A DNA stretch of 64,000 bases, from assembly GCF_007859955.1 (NCBI RefSeq), contig NZ_SJPR01000002.1, positions 544,353 to 608,352 on the forward strand, read 5' to 3'. Shown here one piece after another: positions 1 through 6,536 of this stretch (position 1 is the stretch's first letter; each line of letters begins with the position of its first letter). This DNA is from Botrimarina colliarenosi. Lineage in GTDB: Bacteria; Planctomycetota; Planctomycetia; Pirellulales; Lacipirellulaceae. The translations under genes were made by a program, and so were the position numbers. The notes under the pieces are model-generated. The model searched no databases. It saw nothing but the letters and a program-made list of their open reading frames with translations, and was not told the origin of the DNA.

Positions 1-2
1 GG

Positions 3-182
3 CACCAATTGGCTGAGTTGGCTGGCAAGTCGGCTGGGCTGGCTCTGGCCATGGCGGAGCAGGGCGGCCAGCAAATCCCCGGCATGACGCCCTCCGCAGG
101 CCCCCAACGTCGGTCTTTCGACGACCGTGACGGTCAGATAGACTCTAAGGTCTGGCTGGGTCAGGACTTCGGAACCCCGTAG
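3..182 (+). CDS. C-terminal end of an unidentified protein (partial, runs off the left edge)
   Basis: Reading frame 3 is open from the first base to a TAG at 180-182, giving about 59 residues. The N-terminal part is Ala/Gly/Gln-rich (LAELAGKSAGLALA) and the end is polar (DDRDGQIDSKVWLGQDF). The stop lies 9 bases before the GTG of the kinase gene, and the purine-rich GGGGCGGCGAG between them would serve as the ribosome binding site, so the two genes are probably co-transcribed. I do not recognise the family. The other two frames carry stops. It could be a chance open frame, because high GC lengthens such frames. Confidence 0.5.
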   Translation, partial: HQLAELAGKSAGLALAMAEQGGQQIPGMTPSAGPQRRSFDDRDGQIDSKVWLGQDFGTP

Positions 183-191
183 GGGCGGCGA

Positions 192-1079
192 GTGGCGCGG
201 AATAACGAGATCGTCGGCGACTACCGCCTTTTCCACATGATTCGCGCTGGCTCGGTCTACGAGATCTGGGCCGTTCGGCCCGTCTCGGGGAACGAGTCGT
301 TCGCCATGAAGTGGATCCCCAAGGACAGCGCCAAGTACGACGGTACCGCCGTCCGCGAGCTCAAGCACGAGTACAACGTCGGCAAATCGCTCGAGCACCC
401 GTCCGTCATCAAAACCTACGACTATGGCTCGGGGAAGAACGGCGCGTGGCTCCTCATGGAGTTCTTCAAGACGCCCAACCTAAAACAGCAGATCATCGCC
501 AACGTCAAAGCGCTGCAGTGGCGGGTGAAGGACGTCCTCACCAACGCCGCCGCCGGCCTCGCCCACATGCACGACCAGGGCTGGGTCCACCGCGACGTGA
601 AGCCCGACAACTACCTGATCAACGACGCCAACGAGGTGCGGCTGATCGACTTCACCATCGCCGCCAAACAGACCGGGGCGATTGGCAAGCTGTTCGGCGC
701 CAAGTCCAAGATCCAGGGCACCCACAGCTACATGAGCCCCGAGCAGATCCGAGGGCAGGGGGTCGACCCGCGGGACGACATCTACAGCTTCGGCTGCCAG
801 GTGTTCGAGGTGCTCGCCGGCAAGCTGCCGTTCACCGCCAACACGCCGCAAGAACTGCTGCAGCGGCACCTGAAGTCGCGCCCGCCGCAACTCAACGTGC
901 TCGATACGAACATCCACCCCGACTTCGCGGCCTTCGTCAACAAGATGCTCGCCAAGAAACGCGAAGATCGGCCGCAGTCCATGAAAGAAGTCATGGTGAA
1001 GATCAAGACCGAACCGATCTTCTACATCCCGCCAGAGAAGCCGAAGGCGGACGAGCCGGTTGAAGAAAAGAACGATTAA
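192..1079 (+). CDS. Serine/threonine protein kinase, soluble, with DFT in place of DFG
   Basis: A 295-residue Hanks-type kinase domain with little else. The ATP-anchoring lysine is K40 (FAMKWIPK), the catalytic loop is HRDVKPDN (133-140) and the activation segment ends in MSPEQ. The glycine-rich loop is poor (MIRAGSVYEIWAV), and the magnesium-binding DFG reads DFT (D153-T155). No transmembrane segment or PASTA/WD repeats follow; the tail is a short charged stretch (PPEKPKADEPVEEK). The start is GTG, chosen because it sits right after the upstream stop behind a purine-rich stretch. Catalytic Asp and Lys are intact, so activity is plausible. The substrate is unknown. Confidence 0.9.
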   Translation: MARNNEIVGDYRLFHMIRAGSVYEIWAVRPVSGNESFAMKWIPKDSAKYDGTAVRELKHEYNVGKSLEHPSVIKTYDYGSGKNGAWLLMEFFKTPNLKQQIIANVKALQWRVKDVLTNAAAGLAHMHDQGWVHRDVKPDNYLINDANEVRLIDFTIAAKQTGAIGKLFGAKSKIQGTHSYMSPEQIRGQGVDPRDDIYSFGCQVFEVLAGKLPFTANTPQELLQRHLKSRPPQLNVLDTNIHPDFAAFVNKMLAKKREDRPQSMKEVMVKIKTEPIFYIPPEKPKADEPVEEKND

Positions 1080-1095
1080 CCACGCAGAAAAGATT

Positions 1096-1194
1096 CACCA
1101 CAGAGAACACGGAGAAGCCGTGAGGCGATGGAAGGCGGCATGACCGGCTTTCCGAACAAAAAGCCTCTCGGCGTTCTCGGTGCTCTCGGTGGTG
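1096..1194. repeat. Imperfect inverted repeat between the kinase gene and accA
   Basis: Two 21-base arms, CACCACAGAGAACACGGAGAA (1096-1116, broken here as CACCACAGAG + AACACGGAGAA) and the stretch at 1174-1194, pair at 18 of 21 positions across a 57-base centre. The theme (CACCACAGAG followed by CACGGAGAA) resembles a short intergenic repeat found widely in planctomycetes and other bacteria. It occupies most of the 137-base gap before accA. It may form a cruciform or a long RNA hairpin in a read-through transcript. Confidence 0.6.
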
Positions 1195-1216
1195 ATTAAA
1201 GAACAAGGTACAAGCG

Positions 1217-2185
1217 ATGTCAGCCGGTCCTGGACTTGAATTCGAACAGCCGCTCCAAACGCTGGAGGCTGAGGTGCGCCGTCTCGAGACGGACGCCGAG
1301 AAGACGCCGCAACAGCACGAGGAGCTCCGCGCCACCAAGCGCCGCCTCGCCGACAAAACGCGCGAGGTGTACGCCGGGCTCGACGCCTGGGACACCGTCC
1401 GCGTCGCCCGACTGCAGGACCGGCCCAAGTTCACCGACTACGTCGAGCTGGTCTTTGACGAGTTCGTCGAGCTGCACGGCGACAAGTTCTACGGCGACGA
1501 CCGCGCGCTGCGCACCGGCTTCGCCAAGCTCGACGGCATGAAGGTCATGCTCGTCGGCCACCACAAAGGCAAGACGTTCAAAGAACGGACCGAGTGCTAC
1601 TTCGGCTGCGCCCATCCCGAGGGCTATCGCAAGTCGATGAGCAAAATGAAGATGGCAGCCAAGTATGGCATGCCGATCGTCTGCCTGATCGACACGCCGG
1701 GCGCCTACCCAGGCATCGGCGCCGAAGAACGCGGCCAAGCTCAGGTGATCGCTGAGAGCATGCTGCTGATGTCGAAGTTGCCAACGCCCATCATCTGCGT
1801 CGTCATCGGCGAAGGTGGTTCGGGCGGCGCGCTGGGCATCGGCGTCGGCGACCGCGTCGCGGTGCTGGAGCACGCCTACTACTCGGTCATCAGCCCCGAG
1901 GGTTGCGCCGGCATCCTCTGGAAGAGCCACGACTTCGCCGACAAAGCGGCCCGCGCGTTGCAGCTCACATCGAAGCGACTGCAGGAACTCGGCGCCATCG
2001 ACGACGTGATCGAAGAGCCGCTCGGCGGCGCCCACCGCGACCACTACCAAATGGCGGCGCGGCTCAAGCAGTACCTGGTCAAGCAACTGCGCGAGTTGTC
2101 TGAGAAGCCCAAGGATCAGCTCGTGGCCGACCGCTATGAGAAGTTCCGAAAGATCGGACAGTTCCTGGACGGCGGCGCGGCGTAA
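1217..2185 (+). CDS. accA: Acetyl-CoA carboxylase carboxyltransferase subunit alpha
   Basis: A 322-residue protein, matching the usual length of AccA (about 320). With AccD it transfers the carboxyl group from biotin on AccB to acetyl-CoA, giving malonyl-CoA for fatty acid synthesis in the cytoplasm. Family signatures are all present: an N-terminal helical LEFEQPLQTLEAEVRRLE, the FIDTPGAYPG-type motif as LIDTPGAYPGIGAEERGQ, IGEGGSGGALGIGVGD, YSVISPEGCAGILWK and EPLGGAHRD. No other acc gene is nearby, as is common when accA stands alone. The ATG at 1217 gives the canonical N-terminus. Confidence 0.97.
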   Translation: MSAGPGLEFEQPLQTLEAEVRRLETDAEKTPQQHEELRATKRRLADKTREVYAGLDAWDTVRVARLQDRPKFTDYVELVFDEFVELHGDKFYGDDRALRTGFAKLDGMKVMLVGHHKGKTFKERTECYFGCAHPEGYRKSMSKMKMAAKYGMPIVCLIDTPGAYPGIGAEERGQAQVIAESMLLMSKLPTPIICVVIGEGGSGGALGIGVGDRVAVLEHAYYSVISPEGCAGILWKSHDFADKAARALQLTSKRLQELGAIDDVIEEPLGGAHRDHYQMAARLKQYLVKQLRELSEKPKDQLVADRYEKFRKIGQFLDGGAA

Positions 2186-2217
2186 TTGCTTTACTCAACC
2201 GCAACGGAGGCGAAGTG

Positions 2218-2760
2218 ATGAGGACTCGATACTCTTTGGGGGTGCTCTTCGTCCTGGTCACAACAATCGCATGCGGTCTTGCAGGCTATGGCGAGGGTTT
2301 TCGTCGCGGTGATAACGCTTGGCGGTACTCATCGATCTATTTGCAGCAGTACCCGGTTGCCGATCTTGTAGAACAAGAGGTAGGGCCTGCTTATGAGGGA
2401 TCCGGATGGTTCGTCGCCCGAACGAATGCTAATCGGCTGATGGCTTCGCTGAGCAAGTTGGCTGCCGAGTACGATGCGACCGTCACATATCTTCCTACGA
2501 GGATGGCTGTAGCCGTGACGGGCCCTGGCGCCGCGCATCGCGCGATATATGAGTGCATCGAAGAATTTCAAAGTGAGCCTCACCGCAACTGGCAAGTTTT
2601 CGAACAACCCGATTCGCTCGACAACGCTGTTCGCTGGTTAGAAGCACGTCAACCGAGCGGTCGGATCCGTTCGATGGTTCTTATGGAGTACGAGTCGGCC
2701 GTACCATCGCACGCAAGAGGAACGCTTTCGGATCCGCCGATAGTGGGCGGCAAAGGCTGA
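2218..2760 (+). CDS. Hypothetical membrane-anchored or secreted protein
   Basis: About 180 residues with an N-terminal hydrophobic segment (RYSLGVLFVLVTTIACGLAGY) that is a signal anchor or signal peptide. No catalytic motif or family is recognised. A GTG at 2215 and an ATG at 2218 are both in frame; the ATG is preferred because GGAGG at 2206-2210 then sits 7 bases upstream. Its base composition is visibly less GC-rich than accA. It ends 6 bases before the HELGH membrane protein, so the two are probably one transcript. The cysteine at the end of the hydrophobic stretch could be a lipobox, but its context is weak. Confidence 0.75.
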   Translation: MRTRYSLGVLFVLVTTIACGLAGYGEGFRRGDNAWRYSSIYLQQYPVADLVEQEVGPAYEGSGWFVARTNANRLMASLSKLAAEYDATVTYLPTRMAVAVTGPGAAHRAIYECIEEFQSEPHRNWQVFEQPDSLDNAVRWLEARQPSGRIRSMVLMEYESAVPSHARGTLSDPPIVGGKG

Positions 2761-2766
2761 TAGGTC

Positions 2767-3354
2767 ATGCGGCGCCCGCATCATTTGGCTGACGGAATTG
2801 CATTCGTCGCCGTGGCGATCTGGATATGGCTGGCGATGATGTTGGTCCACGAACTCGGCCACGTCATCGCCGCCCACGCAACGGGCGGCGTGATTACGTC
2901 CGTCGAACTCCGCCCGGGTTATTTGTCGCACACCTTGGTGAACCCCAACCCACAGCCTGCCACGGTGATCTGGGACGGATTCTTGGTCGGCTGGCTGGCG
3001 CCGCAACTGACCGCGCCGGCGTGGCGGATCGACGCCGGGCTGATCGGTACGACGCTGCGAGCCTGGGCCGCTTTCTGCCTGCTCGCCGGCGGCTGCTATC
3101 TGGCGGTCGGCGGCGGCGAGCGTCTCACCGATACCGGCCAACTGATAGCGAACGGCTGGCCTCACTGGCTGTTGATCGTCATCGGCGGCGGCGTCGCCAC
3201 GCTCGGCTACGCACGGTCGCGAACCGCTTGGATCGCGATCGCCCGCCGCCTCGAATCGAAGCCAATCAACTGGCGCATCGCGACAGCGTGGTGGTCATGG
3301 CTCACCACCTGGATCGTGGGGCAGAGCCTAACGCACTACGCCCTCGAAACCTGA
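2767..3354 (+). CDS. Small integral membrane protein with an HELGH zinc-protease motif (M50-like)
   Basis: A 195-residue membrane protein of about five hydrophobic segments. The first contains LVHELGHVIAAHATGG, a match to the HExxH zinc site inside a membrane helix that typifies site-2 (M50) proteases. The second conserved motif of S2P enzymes (an NPDG-like box) is not evident, although WDGFLVGWLAPQL near residues 65-75 contains an Asp that might act as third ligand. Many planctomycetes carry such short M50-like proteins. The proteolytic role is inferred only from the motif. It starts 6 bases after the preceding hypothetical gene. Confidence 0.75.
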   Translation: MRRPHHLADGIAFVAVAIWIWLAMMLVHELGHVIAAHATGGVITSVELRPGYLSHTLVNPNPQPATVIWDGFLVGWLAPQLTAPAWRIDAGLIGTTLRAWAAFCLLAGGCYLAVGGGERLTDTGQLIANGWPHWLLIVIGGGVATLGYARSRTAWIAIARRLESKPINWRIATAWWSWLTTWIVGQSLTHYALET

Positions 3355-3359
3355 GCATA

Positions 3360-3387
3360 ACGTCCGATAATCTCTGTTATGTTCGTT
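3360..3387. other. dif-like XerC/XerD recombination site (candidate chromosome dimer resolution site)
   Basis: The 28 bases split as ACGTCCGATAA, TCTCTG, TTATGTTCGTT. This is the 11-6-11 layout of XerCD sites, with the conserved inner ATAA / TTAT and a full TTATGTT on the XerD side. The outer halves are poorer: about 13 of 22 arm bases match E. coli dif. It lies in the 116-base gap between the HELGH gene and the acetyltransferase gene. A small hairpin, GGGCG-AACAAA-CGCCC (3403-3418), follows. The change of strand of the octamer GGGCAGGG on either side of this site supports the call. A mobile-element Xer site is the alternative. Confidence 0.4.
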
Positions 3388-3470
3388 TTGGGCCCCGGAA
3401 ACGGGCGAACAAACGCCCTTCCGCCTGACGCCGCTTCGCCTGCCTCAACGCTCTTTGCGATCCAACTTCA

Positions 3471-3962
3471 ATGCCGAACGCCATGCTGATCCGTCGTGCT
3501 GACCTCTCCTCCACCGCCGATGCGACGGCTTTCGTGGCGATGCTCGACGCGTACTCGCGCGACCCCATGGGTGACGGACAGCCGCTCGCTAATGATGTGC
3601 GTGAGCGTCTCGTGCCGGCGCTGCGAGAGCATCCAACGACGCTCATTTGGTTGGCGTTCGACGGCGATCGTCCGGTCGGTTTGCTGACGGCGTTCGTTGG
3701 CTTCTCGACGTTCAAGGCGAAGCCATTGATCAACGTCCATGACGTCGCCGTGCTGCCAGAGACGCGAGGCCGAGGCGTTGGCCGGGCGTTGCTATCCGCC
3801 GTCGAAGAGCACGCCCGCGCGACCGGCTGCTGCAAGCTGACCCTCGAGGTGCTAGAGAACAACACACGAGCCAAGGGGCTCTACGAGGCGGTTGGCTATC
3901 AACAAGCAACGTACGCACCCGAGGCGGGCGGGGCGTTGTTCTATGCGAAGCCGTTGCTGTAG
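3471..3962 (+). CDS. GNAT family N-acetyltransferase
   Basis: A 163-residue single GNAT domain that would move an acetyl group from acetyl-CoA to an amine. The acetyl-CoA pyrophosphate loop is ETRGRGVGRALL (motif A, near residues 98-110), preceded by the beta strand INVHDVAVLP. Motif B is typical: LEVLENNTRAKGLYEAVGYQ. The substrate cannot be told from sequence; relatives acetylate amino acids, polyamines or protein N-termini. The ATG at 3471 is used; an in-frame ATG at 3483 (MLIRRADLSS) starts the domain equally well, and neither has a clear Shine-Dalgarno sequence. Confidence 0.92.
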   Translation: MPNAMLIRRADLSSTADATAFVAMLDAYSRDPMGDGQPLANDVRERLVPALREHPTTLIWLAFDGDRPVGLLTAFVGFSTFKAKPLINVHDVAVLPETRGRGVGRALLSAVEEHARATGCCKLTLEVLENNTRAKGLYEAVGYQQATYAPEAGGALFYAKPLL

Positions 3963-4063
3963 ATCGGCGTTGTCGCTTGCGGATTTTGTCGCTTGCGGAT
4001 TTTCGGTCGCCAGTTGACCTCGCCCGAGGCTAGCGCCTGCGGCTCAAGAAAGACGACAGCGTC

Positions 4064-4993
4064 TCAGACGGCCAGTTCGAGCGCCCGAAACACTGCGTCG
4101 CGCGCCGCGTTGGCGTCCATCGACATCACGACTTCGACGTTGGGTTCGCCACCCGGTACGACACGGCGATCGAAGACCGTGGCGCCGTGCGTGATTTCGC
4201 CCGAGGTCTCGACGTCGGCGTACATCGACTCAGCAGTTGTGATGCCAGCGTGCGCGGCTGCGAGGACCGCCGACAAAGAGTTCAGCCGAACGCCTTCGAC
4301 GCCGAACCGTTGGCGGTAGGCGTGGTAGAACCCTGGCAACAACTCCGCGAGTAGTCGGCAGGTGCGCGAGTCCCGGCTGCGGACAAACTCAAGCAGGTCG
4401 TAACCAAACTGGAGTTGGCTTGAGACATCGAGCGGCACCACGGTTGGCTTGACTTGACTGCGGAAGACTTCGCGAGCCGATCCGGCGTCGCAGTAGACGT
4501 TGAACTCGGCAGCGGCGGTCGCATCACCGCCAACGGCGACGGAGCCGCCTTGGACAATTAGGTCGAGCAGGGTCTCGGCGGCGTCGCGTTCGCGCGTCAG
4601 CACGGCGGCGATATTGCTCATCGGACCGCCGCCCACCAGGAGCACTTCGCCCGGGTTCGCCCGGATCTCTTCGGCGATCACTTTTGGCGAGAGATGCCGG
4701 TTCGCCTTTTCAGCGACAGGCAACTCGCAGCCGGCGAGGCCGCCAACGCCATGCAGGTCGCGGGCGTCGGACCGCAACGGCTGCAGCGTGTCGGCGACGC
4801 CGATCCGCGGCCGCTTCGGCGGGTCGATCCGCTCGATGATCGCCTGCAGGTTGCGTGAGGCGACATCGGGGGGCACCACGCCGCCGGTCGCGGTGACGGC
4901 GATCACATCAAGGTTGGGGTCCGCCAACGCCACGCAGAGCGCCACCGCGTCGTCGACACCGGGGTCGAGATCAAGGATTACTTTGCGGGGCAT
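4064..4993 (-). CDS. Inosine/uridine-preferring nucleoside hydrolase
   Basis: A 309-residue protein, typical of the family. It hydrolyses the N-glycosidic bond of ribonucleosides to base plus ribose for salvage, using a calcium ion. The N-terminal aspartate cluster that binds calcium and ribose is DLDPGVDDA (residues 7-15). The later family block EFNVYCDAGSAREVF contains the usual EFN plus Asp of the substrate pocket, and LVGGGPMSNIAAVL is the glycine-rich strand. No signal peptide is present, so it is cytoplasmic. It is divergent from trpD across a 133-base gap that must hold both promoters. Specificity is not predictable. Confidence 0.92.
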   Translation of the reverse strand: MPRKVILDLDPGVDDAVALCVALADPNLDVIAVTATGGVVPPDVASRNLQAIIERIDPPKRPRIGVADTLQPLRSDARDLHGVGGLAGCELPVAEKANRHLSPKVIAEEIRANPGEVLLVGGGPMSNIAAVLTRERDAAETLLDLIVQGGSVAVGGDATAAAEFNVYCDAGSAREVFRSQVKPTVVPLDVSSQLQFGYDLLEFVRSRDSRTCRLLAELLPGFYHAYRQRFGVEGVRLNSLSAVLAAAHAGITTAESMYADVETSGEITHGATVFDRRVVPGGEPNVEVVMSMDANAARDAVFRALELAV

Positions 4994-5126
4994 GCGGCGG
5001 CTATCGGTTGGGGGAGAGGGCGGGGTATTCTATGCGGGTTATCCCCCACAGGCGGGCTCGCCGCAATGCGGTTTCCTCGCGTCGCCCGCCCCCTTTTTAT
5101 CGCCCCGACACCACAGAGACCCGACG

Positions 5127-6152
5127 ATGGCGTCGCCCCTCGCCCCGACACTCGGCCGCTTGTCGGCTGGCGAAAATCTGTCGGTCGACGAGATGCGGGC
5201 CGCCATCAACACGGTCATGGCGGGGGAAGCGGCGGACCATGAGATCGCCCAGCTGCTAGTCGCGCTCGCCAGCAAGGGAGAGACGGTCGACGAAATCGCC
5301 GGGGCCGCGATGGCGTTGCGAGAGCACATGACGCCGATCCGGACGTCACGTGCCGATCTCGTCGATACTTGCGGGACAGGCGGAGGGGGCTCGAAGACCT
5401 TCAATGTGAGCACCACCGCGGCGGTCGTCGCCGCGGCGGCGGGGGCGAACGTCGCCAAGCACGGCAACCGGAGCGTCACCAGCCGCACCGGCTCGGCCGA
5501 CGTGCTGGCGGAGCTGGGCGTGAATATCGAGGCGAGCGTCGCCCAGGTCGAGGCGTGCCTCGACGAGCTTGGGCTCTGCTTCTGCTTCGCCCCGCTGATG
5601 CACCCGTCGATGCGGCATGTCGGCGCGGTGCGGAAGCAACTCGGGATCCGCACGATCTTCAACATCTTGGGACCCTTGGCGAATCCGGCCGGGGCGTCGC
5701 GACAGGTCCTCGGCGCCGGATTGCCCGAGCTCCGCCCCCTGCTTGCCGGCGTGATGCAGCGGCTCGGCACGGAGCGGACACTGGTCGTCAGCGGCGAGGA
5801 CGGCCTCGGCGACGTCACGGTGTCGGGCGCCACGAACGTGTCGGAGGTCGTCGGTGACCAGGTGCGGGAGTACCGCTGGACACCCGAAAACTTCGGTTTG
5901 GAGCGGAGCGCGACCACGGGGCTGGAGGTCGAGAGCCCCGCCCACAGCGCCATGCTGATCCGCAAGATTCTTAAAGGACAGCCGGGAGCGGCCCGCGACA
6001 TCGTCGTGCTCAATGCGGCGGCGGCCCTGATCGCCGCCGGCGTCGTCGATTCTCCGCGGGACGGGGCGCTCCGGGCGGCCGAGGTGATCGACAACGGTGC
6101 CGCTGGGGGCCTGCTAGCTCGGCTCGCCGAGCGGTCGCACGCCCCGGCCTAA
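5127..6152 (+). CDS. trpD: Anthranilate phosphoribosyltransferase (tryptophan synthesis)
   Basis: 341 residues, the usual length. It joins anthranilate and PRPP in the second step of tryptophan synthesis. The PRPP-binding loop is DTCGTGGGGSKTFNVSTTAA, followed by VAKHGNRSVTSRTGSADVLAELG, the KHGNR anthranilate-site motif. The C-terminal FNILGPLANPA and ARDIVVLNAAAAL blocks also fit. The reading frame is open far upstream, but that extension is antisense to the nucleoside hydrolase gene. The ATG at 5127 matches the homologous N-terminus (LGRLSAGENLSVDEM). It stands alone, with no other trp gene in the window. Confidence 0.96.
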   Translation: MASPLAPTLGRLSAGENLSVDEMRAAINTVMAGEAADHEIAQLLVALASKGETVDEIAGAAMALREHMTPIRTSRADLVDTCGTGGGGSKTFNVSTTAAVVAAAAGANVAKHGNRSVTSRTGSADVLAELGVNIEASVAQVEACLDELGLCFCFAPLMHPSMRHVGAVRKQLGIRTIFNILGPLANPAGASRQVLGAGLPELRPLLAGVMQRLGTERTLVVSGEDGLGDVTVSGATNVSEVVGDQVREYRWTPENFGLERSATTGLEVESPAHSAMLIRKILKGQPGAARDIVVLNAAAALIAAGVVDSPRDGALRAAEVIDNGAAGGLLARLAERSHAPA

Positions 6153-6303
6153 TCTCCGTAGGAGCCAAGGGGCGACGCCCCCCCTGCCCTGGCGAACTGG
6201 CCCCTTTCGCCTTCGGGCCGAGAACTCTTGGGCCGCCAACGGCGTATCAGCCCTAGACACAGCGGCAATCTGGCCGCGACACGCGTTCAAGGAGCGGAAC
6301 CCG

Positions 6304-6525
6304 ATGCCCCTGGCCCTCACCAAGAAAGCCCTCGCCGTCGCCGAGCGACGTCTCCGCCGCGCCTGCCGAGAGGTTCGCCACGAGTGGACCCCCCGGGAGC
6401 AGCGTCACCGACGCCTCGAGGCGTTCGAGCTGCAGATGCGGCTAGCGGCAGTCATGGGGCTGCGGCCCGTTCCGGTTGCGGCGCCGACTCGGGCCCACGA
6501 CGCCCGTCGTCCGACGGGCCGCTGA
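6304..6525 (+). CDS. Small basic hypothetical protein
   Basis: 73 residues, strongly basic (KKALAVAERRLRRACREVRHEW), probably helical, with no recognised domain. The case for a real gene is the AAGGAG at 6289-6294, nine bases before the ATG, and its position in an otherwise empty gap between trpD and a convergent DUF1559 gene. The composition would suit a nucleic-acid-binding or ribosome-associated peptide, but that is a guess. Arg-rich frames also arise by chance at this GC content. Confidence 0.5.
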   Translation: MPLALTKKALAVAERRLRRACREVRHEWTPREQRHRRLEAFELQMRLAAVMGLRPVPVAAPTRAHDARRPTGR

Positions 6526-6536
6526 ATCAGAGGCTT

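Noticed and set aside
480..917. Minus-strand open frame across the kinase gene
   Set aside because: Antisense shadow of a well-supported kinase, produced by high GC at third positions.
4500..5126. Long N-terminal extension of the trpD frame
   Set aside because: It is antisense to the nucleoside hydrolase gene and low in sequence sense (Ser/Arg/Thr-rich). TrpD homology starts at the ATG at 5127.
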